Assembly (NCBI GenBank): GCA_016209685.1
Contig: JACQVQ010000008.1
Location: 417,121-481,120 of the forward strand
DNA from: Planctomycetota bacterium
GTDB lineage: Bacteria > Planctomycetota > Brocadiia > Brocadiales > Bathyanammoxibiaceae
Direction of reading: 5' to 3'
Length of the DNA: 64,000 nt
In this document: positions 40,311 through 50,211 of the stretch, piece by piece
How positions within the stretch are numbered: the first letter of the stretch is position 1
How the letters are laid out: each line of letters begins with the position of its first letter
Position numbers and translations under genes: made by a program
The notes under the pieces: model-generated
The model's database searches: none
Told to the model about the DNA's origin: nothing
The model's input: the letters and a program-made list of their open reading frames with translations, nothing else

Positions 40311-42152
40311 ATGTGTGGTATAGTGGGATACGTAGGCCATAGGGAGGCCCTGCCAATCCTCCTTGATGGGCTAAAGAGGTTAGAATACCGGGGGTATGAT
40401 TCTGCCGGTGTTGCCTTGCTGGAGGGGGGGGAAATCCATAATGTAAAGTCAGCAGGCAGGATAGAATCCCTTGAGGCAAAGTTAAAGGACCATAAGTGGC
40501 AAGGTCCCTCCCAGCAGGCCACCATCGGGATTGCCCATACCCGCTGGGCTACCCACGGTCCCCCTACCTCCGAGAACGCCCATCCCCACCTTGATTGCCA
40601 TGGCAAGATTGCCCTGGTACATAACGGCATTATTGAAAACTACGAGTACCTGAAGGCCGTACTCCTGGAGGAAGGGTACGCCTTCTCCAGTGATACAGAC
40701 ACGGAGGTGTTGGTTCACTTGATAGAGAAATACTATCGTGGCGACCTTGCCAGCGCCGTCCGTTCCGCACTCCAGGAGGTAGAGGGTACCTATGGTATAG
40801 CGGTCCTCTGTGTGGAAGAACCAGATAAACTCGTGGTGGCCAGAGACAGTAGTCCCATGCTCATAGGTCTGGGCCAGGGGGAGTATTTTGCGGCCTCTGA
40901 CGTGGCCGCCATCCTGGAACATACACGAAAGATTGTCTACCTGGAGAATGGCGAGGTGGCGGTGATAACCAGAAACGGAATAATAACCACTACTGGAGAC
41001 GGGGTCCCTGTCAGAAAGAAGGTGGAAGAGATACACTGGAACCTGGAGATGATAGAGAAGAGTGGCCACCACCACTTCATGCACAAAGAGATACATGAGC
41101 AACCGCGTTCAATACTGAATGCCCTGAGGGGCAGGGTGGATGAGGTTAATGGGCGGCCCAGGCTGGGCATGTTCTTTGAGAAACGAGAACTGCTGGACCA
41201 GCTTAAGAGGGTCATAATCCTTGGCTGTGGTACTAGCTGGCACGCAGGGTTGGTGGGTGAGTATATGATGGAAGAACTCGCCCGTATCCCGGTGGAGGTA
41301 GAGTATGCCTCCGAGTTCCGTTACAGGGACCCCATCCTGGAGGAAGGCACGGTGGCTATCGCCATCAGTCAGTCAGGGGAGACGGCCGATACCCTGTCTG
41401 CCATGAAGGAGGCAAAGCGGAGGGGTGCCACTACTCTGGCTATATGTAACGTAGTGGGCAGTAGTATTGCACGAGAGGCAGAGGGGGGTGTATACCTCCA
41501 CGCCGGGCCAGAGATAGGCGTAGCCTCTACCAAGGCCTTTACCTCCCAGCTTGCAGTCCTGTATCTCCTCACCCTTGCCATCGCCAGGGCCAGGGGGATG
41601 GAAAAAGAAAAGGCTCTGAAGATGCTCCAGGAATTGAACAGGCTGCCGGAGCAGGTAGAGACCATACTCCAGAGAGAGGAAGAAGTCATAGAGATAGCCA
41701 GGCTTTACAAGGACAGTACCAACTTCCTTTATCTTGGCAGGGGATACAATTTCCCCGCGGCCCTGGAAGGGGCACTCAAGTTAAAGGAGGTCTCCTATAT
41801 CCATGCCGAGGGCTACCCTGCCGCAGAGATGAAGCACGGCCCGATAGCACTCATAAGCCCGGAGATGCCCGTGGTCTTCATTGCCACCAGAGACAGGGCC
41901 TATGGTAAGATCCTCACCAACATAGAGGAGGTCAAGGCCAGGGGGGGCAGGATTATAGCCATTGCCACCGAGGGTGATTTAACCATCAAGGATAAGGTAG
42001 ACCACGTATTCTACATCCCCCAGACTATAGACCCGCTAGTACCTGTCCTCTCCGTCGTCCCCTTACAACTCCTTGCCTATCACATAGCGGTAATGAAGGG
42101 CTGTGATGTGGATAAGCCCCGCAACCTGGCAAAGAGCGTAACGGTGGAGTAG
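40311..42152 (+). CDS. glmS: Glutamine-fructose-6-phosphate aminotransferase
   Basis: 613 residues. First step of UDP-GlcNAc synthesis. Starts MCGIVGYVG, so Cys2 is the N-terminal nucleophile of the glutaminase domain; AGGAGGT lies six bases before the ATG. Two SIS domains follow: GCGTSWHAGLVGEYMMEEL with SQSGETADT, and LGRGYNFPAALEGALKLKEVSYIHAEG. Ends LAKSVTVE as usual. A GlmU-like gene converges on it. Confidence 0.97.
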   Translation: MCGIVGYVGHREALPILLDGLKRLEYRGYDSAGVALLEGGEIHNVKSAGRIESLEAKLKDHKWQGPSQQATIGIAHTRWATHGPPTSENAHPHLDCHGKIALVHNGIIENYEYLKAVLLEEGYAFSSDTDTEVLVHLIEKYYRGDLASAVRSALQEVEGTYGIAVLCVEEPDKLVVARDSSPMLIGLGQGEYFAASDVAAILEHTRKIVYLENGEVAVITRNGIITTTGDGVPVRKKVEEIHWNLEMIEKSGHHHFMHKEIHEQPRSILNALRGRVDEVNGRPRLGMFFEKRELLDQLKRVIILGCGTSWHAGLVGEYMMEELARIPVEVEYASEFRYRDPILEEGTVAIAISQSGETADTLSAMKEAKRRGATTLAICNVVGSSIAREAEGGVYLHAGPEIGVASTKAFTSQLAVLYLLTLAIARARGMEKEKALKMLQELNRLPEQVETILQREEEVIEIARLYKDSTNFLYLGRGYNFPAALEGALKLKEVSYIHAEGYPAAEMKHGPIALISPEMPVVFIATRDRAYGKILTNIEEVKARGGRIIAIATEGDLTIKDKVDHVFYIPQTIDPLVPVLSVVPLQLLAYHIAVMKGCDVDKPRNLAKSVTVE

Positions 42153-42159
42153 ACTCCCA

Positions 42160-42264
42160 ATGTGGAGTGCAGAATGCGGAGTGCGGAGTTGTTTTAATTC
42201 CGCATTCCGCAATCCGAAATCCGCATTTAGAATGTTCCGCATTCCGAATTCCCCACTCCGCATT
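42160..42264. repeat. GGAATGCGGAGTG-type palindromic repeat, copy 2
   Basis: Between the stops of glmS and the convergent glmU-like gene. Inverse orientation of the copy at 5561-5672, including the TTGTTTTAATTCC centre. Confidence 0.75.
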
Positions 42265-43519
42265 AAATATGGGGGGCCATCCCCCTCGCCTCCTGTGTCA
42301 ACTCATGAATCCTCTGGAAGAGGGACTCTTCTGCTTCTGAGAGGGTCTTTTCCCGGCGGGACGTTGTCCTCCTTGCGACTTCAAGGGCATTGTCCAGATG
42401 ATACGTCTGTACCCTCTCGGCACACCATGAAAAAGAGGGGACGAATCTGGGTACAGGATAACGGCCTATGACGTTACAGCTGAACCCCACAATGCCTCCG
42501 GCCGAGAGGCTGGAGTTAATCCCAATTTTTGTGTGGTCTCCTATGGCTGCCCCTAAAAAGGTCTCTCCGCTGTCTATCATCCTGTCTCCGAACTGTACCC
42601 GGACGTTGCCGTAGGTATTCTTGAGATTACTGTTGGTGGTGCCTGCCCCCAGGTTCACCCATGAGCCTATGTAAGAATCCCCCAGGAAGCCGTCATGTTG
42701 TTTATTGCTGTAGCTATGCAATATGGAGTTGGAAACCTCCCCTCCCACCTTGCAATACTCTCCGACGTTTGAACCCGCCCTGAGCCTTGTAGAGGGGCGC
42801 ACAATTGCCCCTTTTCCTATATAGGCCGGGCCTATAATAGCAGTGTTGGGCTGTATCAAAACCTCTTCCGCTACGAATATAGGGCCATCCTCTGCGTCCA
42901 GTACACAACCAGGTTTTATCCTTGAGCCACTGCCCGTGAAGATATTACCTGGGTTCAAGAGTGATACCCCCTCGTAAACCCTCCCATTTATACCCCTGCA
43001 GGGGAGGGGTACCCCCGCCCCTACCCTCTGCCAATCCTTTTTTGTCTCCTCTTTATTGTGTTTAATAATATCCCAGAAATAATTTATTAGGGTGAGGCTG
43101 ACCTTTCTTTTGGGGAGACCTTCTAGTTTCTTTAGTGCCTTGTTTTCAAGGAAATCTCCTGCTGCTAGTTCCTTGAACCATTTCCTGTCCAGACGGGCAT
43201 ACACCAGTGTACTGTCTGAAAGGCCCACTTCTTCAGGCCCTTCCAGGGGGATTGGCTCACACTCCAGTAACCTCCCATTGACAAAAAGACAGCCCTCCGC
43301 CCCGGTATCAAGGGTGTTTATACGTTGCTTGCTAATTTCTTTTAATACGTCGGCAAGATAGTCCCTGCAGAACAGGCTTACACCCGCCCCAGGGTACTGG
43401 TGGAGTATTTTCTCCTCCAGGCTCAGTATGCCGCAACGGAGCTGGTAGACAGGCCGGGTGTAGACCAGGGGCAGGAGCCCACTGTAGCCGCTATCCTCAA
43501 ATATGCAGATTCCGTTCAT
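42263..43519 (-). CDS. Alternative bacterial GlmU-like nucleotidyl/acetyltransferase
   Basis: 418 residues. The N-terminal half (ICIFEDSGYSGLLPLVYTRPVYQLRCG) is typical of the 'alternative bacterial GlmU' family, not of the E. coli enzyme. The C-terminal half is a left-handed beta-helix (IGPAYIGKGAIVRPSTRLRAG, LGDSYIGSWVNLGAGTTNSNLKNTYG). It likely makes UDP-GlcNAc from glucosamine-1-P, following glmS. Residues VGAGVPLPCRG between the domains are coded by a GTAGGGGC palindrome, another in-frame repeat. Confidence 0.85.
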   Translation of the reverse strand: MNGICIFEDSGYSGLLPLVYTRPVYQLRCGILSLEEKILHQYPGAGVSLFCRDYLADVLKEISKQRINTLDTGAEGCLFVNGRLLECEPIPLEGPEEVGLSDSTLVYARLDRKWFKELAAGDFLENKALKKLEGLPKRKVSLTLINYFWDIIKHNKEETKKDWQRVGAGVPLPCRGINGRVYEGVSLLNPGNIFTGSGSRIKPGCVLDAEDGPIFVAEEVLIQPNTAIIGPAYIGKGAIVRPSTRLRAGSNVGEYCKVGGEVSNSILHSYSNKQHDGFLGDSYIGSWVNLGAGTTNSNLKNTYGNVRVQFGDRMIDSGETFLGAAIGDHTKIGINSSLSAGGIVGFSCNVIGRYPVPRFVPSFSWCAERVQTYHLDNALEVARRTTSRREKTLSEAEESLFQRIHELTQEARGMAPHI

Positions 43520-43591
43520 TTTTTTAGTAGTTAGTCCGCCTAAGGCGGAGTAGTCAGTAGCCAGGATGGAATTGTTTCTATCCCTAGCTAC

Positions 43592-44233
43592 TCACTGCTG
43601 GCTACCAGCTACTGTACTGATTATCTTCCTCATCTCTTCCTCCGCCTTCTTGAGGCCGTTCTGTCCGATTATCATTAACATCGTGGGCGAGGACAGGAGC
43701 TCAAAGACCTGCCGTCTCTTCCCCTCCTCCTTTACCGAAGAGATAACCAGGGGGCGGAGTTTAGAGAGTAGCTGGATGAGTTCAGAATATTCGGGGCCAA
43801 ACAAGTCCTCCAGCTCCTGGCGTATCCTCTTGGCCAGGGCGGGGCTGGCGCCACCGGTAGATATGCTTATCTGTAGCTCTCCCCTGTTGACCACAGAAGG
43901 TACAATAAAGTTGCAGAGTCCGGGCTGGTCCACCACGTTTACCAGCAGGCCGTGACGCTGGGCATCCTCCCAGACCTTCTGATTGACTTCCTTATCATCG
44001 GTGGCGGCAATGACCAGGAAGGCCCCTGCCAGGCATTCCCCACTGTACTTTTGTCTCAGGAGGGTAATGCCTCTTTTGGACCTGAACTCTTTATAGAACT
44101 CCGGGGCTATTACAACCACCTCTGCCCCTACCTCTTTAAGGCCCAGTGCCTTCCTGTAGGCCACCTCACCCCCGCCTACCACTACGCACCGTTTGCCTTT
44201 TACGTCCAGGTATATGGGATAGTATCTAGGCAT
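43592..44233 (-). CDS. Precorrin-2 dehydrogenase / sirohydrochlorin ferrochelatase-type protein
   Basis: 213 residues. NAD-binding CVVVGGGEVAYRKALGL, the CysG N-terminal/Met8p signature NVVDQPGLCNFIVPSVVNRG and the ISISTGGASPALAKRIRQEL segment with the conserved Ser. Converts precorrin-2 to sirohydrochlorin and perhaps inserts iron, for siroheme or heme d1/alternative heme. The longer C-terminus is helical. A CbiX-like chelatase is found at 53,335. Confidence 0.9.
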   Translation of the reverse strand: MPRYYPIYLDVKGKRCVVVGGGEVAYRKALGLKEVGAEVVVIAPEFYKEFRSKRGITLLRQKYSGECLAGAFLVIAATDDKEVNQKVWEDAQRHGLLVNVVDQPGLCNFIVPSVVNRGELQISISTGGASPALAKRIRQELEDLFGPEYSELIQLLSKLRPLVISSVKEEGKRRQVFELLSSPTMLMIIGQNGLKKAEEEMRKIISTVAGSQQ

Positions 44234-44310
44234 AAAATTTAAGATTGGAAATTGAAAATTTTAAATTTAAAATTTCCAATTTCCATTTTACAATTCTGAG
44301 ACCCAAAATT

Positions 44311-45600
44311 TTATCCAATCTCTTTGGCAACAAGGTCTTCGTAGCTCTCCCGCCTGCGGATTACCTGGAAGGTCTTGTCCCTGACCATGACCTCGCAGGG
44401 CCTGGGGCGGGAGTTATAGTTGGAGCTCATGGTGAAACCATAGGCCCCGGCACTGAATATTGAGAGTAGTTCGCCCTGCTTAATCTTCGGGATGAACCTG
44501 TCCCTGGCAAAGAAGTCGCTACTTTCACACACAGGGCCTACTATGTCAACCTTTGCCAGGCCTTTTTTCGGCGGATTAAAACCCTTGGGGGTGAGGACCT
44601 CCGGCATAGGCACCCTGGGGTTAACGGGCCATATCCTGTGGAAGGCATCGTAGAGGGTAGGCCTGATGAGGTCGCTCATGGCCGCATCACAGATGACGAA
44701 CCTCTTGCCGAAGCTTGATTCCTTGTCATAGAGTACCTTCGTTACCAGTATCCCTGCATTACCCACTATAAAACGGCCCGGTTCAAGTATGAGTTTCAGC
44801 CCCACAGCCCGCACAAGCGGCAGTACCTCTCTGGCATAATCGGCTGGCCGACAGACTGCCTCTCCGGTGTACGATATGCAGTAGCCGCCACCAATGTTGA
44901 CGTATTCAATCGGGAGGGAGTACTTGCGGCACAGGGGTAGAAAACCGTTTAGCTTCTCCAGGGCCTTTACGTAGGGTTCCGGACTCATAATGGGGGAGCC
45001 CAGGTGTACGTGGAGACCACATATCTGGAGTGAGTCGTATCTCTTTGCCCCCTTTACAACCTTCTCAGCCATCCCCAGGTCAATGCCAAATTTATTTTCT
45101 TTTTTGCCAGTAGTAGTCCTGGCATGTGTCTTCGGGTCAACGTCCGGGTTGAGTCTCAGGGCCACCCTGGCGGTGGTCTTGTTGTCATGGGCTATAGTGT
45201 TTATGGATTCCAGTTCGGCCTGGGATTCCACGTTGAACATGAGGATGTTGCTGTCCAGTGCGTATTTTATCTCCTGCGGGTTCTTACCTACGCCGGCAAA
45301 GATTGTCTTCCTGGGGTCTGCCCCTGCCTGGAGGGCACGGTAGAGTTCCCCTCCGGAGACCACGTCAAAACCCGAACCCTCCAGGGCCAGCAGGTGGAGG
45401 ACGGAGAGGTTAGAATTAGATTTGACCGAGAAGCATATGAGGGTGGAGACCCCGGCGAAGGCGTTTCGTATCTCCCTGTAATTACCCAGGACGGCCCTCT
45501 CGCTGTAGACATAAACAGGGCTCCCAACCGACGCTACTATATCGTCAACCTTTACGTCTTCACAGTAAAGGGTGCCTTTGCGGAAGGTAAATCCCGTCAT
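44311..45600 (-). CDS. lysA: Diaminopimelate decarboxylase
   Basis: About 429 residues. Last step of lysine synthesis. PLP Lys in CFSVKSNSNL (Lys60), GLHVHLGSPI, NIGGGYC and EPGRFIVGNAG; C-terminal CESSDFFARDR and GAYGFTMSSNYNSRPRP. The start at 45,600 is chosen because the frame further upstream crosses a GCAGGGGCGGCCCTGCC repeat and overlaps argH. Downstream of argH in the same direction. Confidence 0.95.
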   Translation of the reverse strand: MTGFTFRKGTLYCEDVKVDDIVASVGSPVYVYSERAVLGNYREIRNAFAGVSTLICFSVKSNSNLSVLHLLALEGSGFDVVSGGELYRALQAGADPRKTIFAGVGKNPQEIKYALDSNILMFNVESQAELESINTIAHDNKTTARVALRLNPDVDPKTHARTTTGKKENKFGIDLGMAEKVVKGAKRYDSLQICGLHVHLGSPIMSPEPYVKALEKLNGFLPLCRKYSLPIEYVNIGGGYCISYTGEAVCRPADYAREVLPLVRAVGLKLILEPGRFIVGNAGILVTKVLYDKESSFGKRFVICDAAMSDLIRPTLYDAFHRIWPVNPRVPMPEVLTPKGFNPPKKGLAKVDIVGPVCESSDFFARDRFIPKIKQGELLSIFSAGAYGFTMSSNYNSRPRPCEVMVRDKTFQVIRRRESYEDLVAKEIG

Positions 45601-45632
45601 TTGGCCTTCGGCAGGGGCGGCCCTGCCACCCC

Positions 45633-47030
45633 TTACGCCTTTTTTGATTCCCATAATCTGTCCCACCACCACCCCACCCTTTCCCTTACGGCCGAGGGAG
45701 AGGTGGATGAAGTGCCCTTGTAATGTTTAATGCAGTTTTCCACCCCAAGGAAATCGTATACCCCTTTATCTACGAGGGGAGAGGACTGCCTCAATTCGTC
45801 CAGGCTGAATTCCTTAAGGGTTTTACCCTCCTGGACGGCCCTCCTCACTAATTTGCCCACTACCTCATGGGCCTGGCGGAAGGGGAGGCCCTTCGTAACG
45901 AGATATTCTGCCAGGGACGTGGCGTCCAGGTAGCCCTTCTTACAGGCCAGGGCTATATTTTCGGGTTTAAAGGTGGTCCCATTTACCACCTTTTTCAAGA
46001 GGGACAGAGAGGCCGTAACGGTAGAGGCTATATCAAAGACCGCCACCTTGTCCTCCTGCATGTCCCGGTTATAAGAGAGGGGCAGGGCCTTCATGAGGCT
46101 AAAGAGGAAGAAGAGGTTGCCGTAGACCCTGGCGCACTTGGCTCTGAGTAGTTCCAGTACGTCCGGGTTACGTTTCTGGGGCATAATACTGGAACCCGTG
46201 CACAGTGACTCGTCTAGCTCTATGAAGTTAAACTCTGGGCTAATCCACAAGACCCATTCTTCGGCCAGCCTGGAGAGGTGCATGGAGAGGATAGCCATAT
46301 TAGAGGCAAACTCCAGGCAGAAATCCCTGTCACTGACGGCATCAATGCTGTTGGCACAGACCTGGGAGAATCCGAGGAGTCGTGCGGTAGTCTCCGGGTC
46401 TATGGGCAACGTAGTCCCGGCCAGGGCACAGGCCCCCAATGGGGAACGGTTCACCCTCGTCATGGAATCCGCCAGCCTCTCTTTGTCCCTCTCCAGCATC
46501 TCTACATAGGCAAGGAGGTGATGGGCCAACAGGACTGGTTGGGCATGCTGAAGGTGGGTAAAGCCAGGGAAGATGAGGTCAAGGTGGGCACGGGCCTTTT
46601 GTGCCAGCTCCAGTTGTACCCCTTCTATCAGCGTAGATACCTGAGTAATGGTCTCCCTTGTCCAGAGCCTGAGGTCAAGGGCCACCTGGTCATTACGGCT
46701 CCGGGCAGTATGTAGTTTCCTCCCTGCCTCACCGGCCTTCCTGATAAGGGCAACTTCAATGTTCATGTGGATGTCTTCCAACCCCTTTTTGAAGGAGAAA
46801 TTGCCCTGGTCTATCTCTTTTTCTATCTCTTTTAACCCCAGGATAATAGCCTCTTTTTCCTCCTCCGTGAGTAGTCCAGAGGCGGCCAACATGGTGGCGT
46901 GTGCAATACTCCCCTGGATGTCGTACTTATAGAGTTGCTTGTCAAAGGATATGGACTCCGTAAAGTCTTCTACGGAGGGTTCGGTAGGTTTTTCAAACCT
47001 ACCGGCCCACGGTTTTTTGGTGTCTTCCAT
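45633..47030 (-). CDS. argH: Argininosuccinate lyase
   Basis: 465 residues. Final step of arginine synthesis. Signature GSSIMPQKRNPD at about 278-289 with the catalytic Ser, TARSRNDQVALDLRLW, and HLQHAQPVLLAHHLL. The C-terminus is about 10 residues longer than usual. Upstream of lysA in one probable operon. Confidence 0.96.
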   Translation of the reverse strand: MEDTKKPWAGRFEKPTEPSVEDFTESISFDKQLYKYDIQGSIAHATMLAASGLLTEEEKEAIILGLKEIEKEIDQGNFSFKKGLEDIHMNIEVALIRKAGEAGRKLHTARSRNDQVALDLRLWTRETITQVSTLIEGVQLELAQKARAHLDLIFPGFTHLQHAQPVLLAHHLLAYVEMLERDKERLADSMTRVNRSPLGACALAGTTLPIDPETTARLLGFSQVCANSIDAVSDRDFCLEFASNMAILSMHLSRLAEEWVLWISPEFNFIELDESLCTGSSIMPQKRNPDVLELLRAKCARVYGNLFFLFSLMKALPLSYNRDMQEDKVAVFDIASTVTASLSLLKKVVNGTTFKPENIALACKKGYLDATSLAEYLVTKGLPFRQAHEVVGKLVRRAVQEGKTLKEFSLDELRQSSPLVDKGVYDFLGVENCIKHYKGTSSTSPSAVRERVGWWWDRLWESKKA

Positions 47031-47197
47031 GGATTTTCCCTTATTATTTTAATTGTATGAGACGGGGTATTTTAACAAATATAGAGATTTAAACAAGACT
47101 TTGAGACTGAACTTTGGACATGGGTTGCAGGGGCAATCCGCCTCAGGCGGACGAGTCGCCCCTGCCCTGGTGGGAGGGGGAACCCTTGGGGGGATAT

Positions 47198-48226
47198 CTA
47201 TTGCCCTCTCTTGATTTGCCTTCCCATTAGTTCGGCCAGGGGCACGAGCTGTTTCATCAGCGTGGAGAAATTTTCAAGGGTAAGAGACTGGGGCCCGTCG
47301 GACATGGCGTGGTCCGGGTCTGGATGTACTTCTATCAGGAGTCCGTCGGCACCAGCGGCCACCGAGGCCATGGCCATTGGGGCCACCAGATACCACTTGC
47401 CCGTGGCATGGCTTGGGTCACAGACCACAGGCAGATGACTGAGGCGTTTTACCATCGGCACGGCACTTAAATCCAGCGTATTTCGTGTAGAGGTCTCAAA
47501 GGTACGAATACCCCTCTCACAGAGGATGACCTGGTGATTGCCCTTCCCCATGATGTACTCGGCGGAGAGTAACCACTCTTCAACGGTTGCGGCTAGACCC
47601 CGCTTGAGGAGACACGGTTTGTCAAGCCGACCTATTTCTTCAAGAAGCGGGTAATTTTGCATATTTCTAGCACCAATCTGTATAATATCTGTATATCGGT
47701 AAATTAGTTCTACGGCATCCTGGCTCATCACCTCCGTAATTACCTTCAGGCCAATCTTTTGGCTAATATCCTTCAACAGTTCCAGCCCTTCTTTGCCTAG
47801 ACCCCGGAAGGAATAGGGGGATGTCCTGGGCTTAAATGCCCCGCCCCTGAGCACTTGGGCGCCAGCCTTCTTTACCCCAACGGCAGTCTCGTAGAGTTGT
47901 TTCTCATCCTCAACAGAACATGGTCCAGCCATAACCACCAGTTCTCTTCCACCAATTGACAGGTCTTTAAAGTCAATACTGGTGTCTGTGCCCTTAAACT
48001 CCCTGCTGGCCAATTTATAAGGTTTGGAAATCCGTATAACGTTTTCAACAAAAGGAAGTCCCCCAAACCTACTCTGAAGTTCTGCGGGGATATTTGCCCC
48101 GACAATGCCTATGACTATGCACTCTTCCCCCCTGGAGACGTGTCCGGAGAGGTTGAATTTTTTGGCAATTTCCAGCACCTCTCCAATCTGGTCTTCCTTT
48201 ACTCCCTTTTTGAGAACTAGGATCAT
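47198..48226 (-). CDS. aroF: 3-deoxy-7-phosphoheptulonate synthase (type I beta)
   Basis: 342 residues. First step of the shikimate pathway. The N-terminal 70 residues are the ferredoxin-like regulatory domain (MILVLKKGVKEDQIGEVLE); the barrel carries VMAGPCSVEDE, LRGGAFKPRTSPYSFRGLG, QIGARNMQNY, LLKRGL, VICDPSHATGKW and EVHPDPDHAMSDG. The promoter's -35 hexamer lies in a MITE end (48,277-48,305). Confidence 0.95.
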   Translation of the reverse strand: MILVLKKGVKEDQIGEVLEIAKKFNLSGHVSRGEECIVIGIVGANIPAELQSRFGGLPFVENVIRISKPYKLASREFKGTDTSIDFKDLSIGGRELVVMAGPCSVEDEKQLYETAVGVKKAGAQVLRGGAFKPRTSPYSFRGLGKEGLELLKDISQKIGLKVITEVMSQDAVELIYRYTDIIQIGARNMQNYPLLEEIGRLDKPCLLKRGLAATVEEWLLSAEYIMGKGNHQVILCERGIRTFETSTRNTLDLSAVPMVKRLSHLPVVCDPSHATGKWYLVAPMAMASVAAGADGLLIEVHPDPDHAMSDGPQSLTLENFSTLMKQLVPLAELMGRQIKRGQ

Positions 48227-48888
48227 CCTTTTATCTTTTCTCCTGGCAAAAAATAATTTGTGATAAAACTTTTTTGATTATAACAATAAGTAAAGACCCC
48301 TGCAAAAGTATTTTAGGTCCTAGCTGTCATTCTGAGCGAAGCGAAGTCACGTCTGAGGCGGATTCGCCTATGGCGAAAATCTAGTCTTTTAAGAGATTCT
48401 TTCCGCCTTAGGCGGACTTTGCTCCCCCAGAATTACAATTGTGCAAGATTTTTTAGAGTTCTAAAATCATTAATGAAAAAAAGACGTCCCTTAAGATAAA
48501 AGTCAAAATATAGTGACAACATATATCTGTAACATGTGTGTTGCACGAGTATATTAGACGTATAGTAGGTATTCAGTAATGACAATACAGGGGAAGGGGG
48601 CGAGAAAGAGGGGACGTTTTGGAACGGGAAAGGAGCATTTTAAAACGCAGACATAACGTCTGATAATATATATTATGTTGCACAGGAGATAGGCGGGCCG
48701 TAAAAAGGAGGGAAAGTGCTAAAAAGTCTTTGGGAAAGGCACTACTGATACAGGTGGAAAAGAGGCAGGAGGCCTGATTGGATCGTTCGCCAGGGGCAAA
48801 TCCGCCTGAGCCTGCCCTGCATCAGAACGGTGCAGGGCCTGCCACTGAGCGGAGCGAAGGGGCGGATGGGGCTGCCCACAGACCCGCC
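48227..48888. other. Long intergenic region upstream of DAHP synthase and downstream of hisS
   Basis: 662 bases. Left part is a MITE-like composite (48,295-48,425) with the TGTCATTCTGAGCG unit. The centre (48,430-48,780) is AT-rich with GTTGCAC words and TATATTAG-type stretches and no convincing ORF or known RNA. The right part (48,780-48,888) is packed with GC-rich repeats, including a GCCCTGCATCAGAACGGTG unit that recurs in dnaE. Confidence 0.55.
48277..48305 (-). promoter_or_regulatory. Promoter of DAHP synthase with -35 from a MITE end
   Basis: Minus strand TTGCAG (48,305-48,300), 17-base spacer, TATAAT (48,282-48,277). The TTGCAG belongs to the ACTTTTGCAGGGGTC terminal repeat. Confidence 0.6.
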
Positions 48889-50211
48889 TCAGGCGGGTCG
48901 CCCCACCCCTTTAAGTCTTTCAATCAATCTTTCTATCCTTAAGACCTCTTGCTCCCCGGTCTTCATGTCTTTTAGCCCGTAGCTGTCGTTACGTATCTCG
49001 TCTTCGCCTACAAATAAGACATAGGGGTAGCCTTTTTCATTTGCGTACTGTATCTGTTTCTTAAATGACCTCATGGCCAGGTCTATATCCGCAGACAGTC
49101 CCGCCTGTCGGACCGCCTCCGTTATCCTGAATGCATGGCCTGATAATTCAGGGCGTAGATATATGACTAAAAGTAGAGGCGGGGTGCCTTTGTACCTCTC
49201 GGATAGGACTGGATTGCTCTCTACTAAATCAATAATCCTCTCTATCCCGAACGAGATACCAACGGCAGGGGTAGGCGTCCCCCCGAACAGTTCTATTAAT
49301 TGGTCGTATCTGCCACCCCCTGCTATACTTCCAACCTGCTCTCCCTTCCCAATCTTTATCTCAAAGATTGGGCCTGTGTAGTAGTCTAGGCCTCGCACTA
49401 GCGTATAATCAACCAGGATTCTTTTATCTAACGATATCTCTTTGGCATATTCCAATATCTGAGACAGCTCATTGAGTCCTTCTATCCCTTTTTCGTCCTT
49501 TGCCAGTAGCCCCCTCATCTCATCTATTTTTTCCTGATTCGTCCCTCTTGTTATTATGTACCTCATGCAATCTTCATAGGCCTTTTCTGACATACCCCTA
49601 TTAAGAAACTCCTGTCTTACGCCTCCGGGGCCTATCTTATTCAGCTTGTCCAGTGCCCTGAACACGTCTAATTCCTTTTCCTGTTCTATCCCGGCACATC
49701 TCACCTGGGCGGCCAGTATCTTCCTGTTGTTTAGCTGGATACAGTAATCCTCAAACCCGATTCTACCCAAAATATTCTTAGCCATATCCAGTAGCTCAAC
49801 TTCACAAAGCATGTTACTTGCCCCAAATATATCTGCATCCATCTGGAGGAACTCCCTGTATCTGCCTTGTTGAGGGTTCTCGTACCTCCACACCTTTCCA
49901 ATGGAAAACCCCTTTATGGGTTTCTTCAGACTTGGGTTGCCGGCTATCATCCTCGCTATGGAGGCCGTGAGTTCAAACCTTAACCCTAACTCTCGTCCGC
50001 TCTTATCTTTAAATACATATATCTCGCCTGACACCTCTTCGCCACTCTTCCTGGTAAGGGTCTCCAGGTACTCAAATGCTGGACCATCCCACGGATAACA
50101 GCCATATATCTTGAAGACCTCCTTAATCATCTCAACAATCCTATCCCGTGTCTCCATGTAGTAAGGCAGGAAGTCTCTTGTTCCTTTTGGTCCAGTAAAT
50201 TTCTTACTCAT
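48889..50211 (-). CDS. hisS: Histidyl-tRNA synthetase
   Basis: 440 residues, class II. Motif 1 GTRDFLPYYMETR, motif 2 RYENPQQGRYREFLQMDAD, the histidine A/B peptides LVRGLDYYTGPIFEI and motif 3 AVGISFGIERI, then an anticodon-binding domain. The stop overlaps a GCGGGTCGCCCC repeat. Confidence 0.96.
   Translation of the reverse strand: MSKKFTGPKGTRDFLPYYMETRDRIVEMIKEVFKIYGCYPWDGPAFEYLETLTRKSGEEVSGEIYVFKDKSGRELGLRFELTASIARMIAGNPSLKKPIKGFSIGKVWRYENPQQGRYREFLQMDADIFGASNMLCEVELLDMAKNILGRIGFEDYCIQLNNRKILAAQVRCAGIEQEKELDVFRALDKLNKIGPGGVRQEFLNRGMSEKAYEDCMRYIITRGTNQEKIDEMRGLLAKDEKGIEGLNELSQILEYAKEISLDKRILVDYTLVRGLDYYTGPIFEIKIGKGEQVGSIAGGGRYDQLIELFGGTPTPAVGISFGIERIIDLVESNPVLSERYKGTPPLLLVIYLRPELSGHAFRITEAVRQAGLSADIDLAMRSFKKQIQYANEKGYPYVLFVGEDEIRNDSYGLKDMKTGEQEVLRIERLIERLKGVGRPA

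Noticed and set aside
48579..48656. A 25-codon ORF (MTIQGKGARKRGRF...) in the long gap before DAHP synthase
   Set aside because: No ribosome site, lies in an AT-rich area with no codon signal; chance ORF is likelier.
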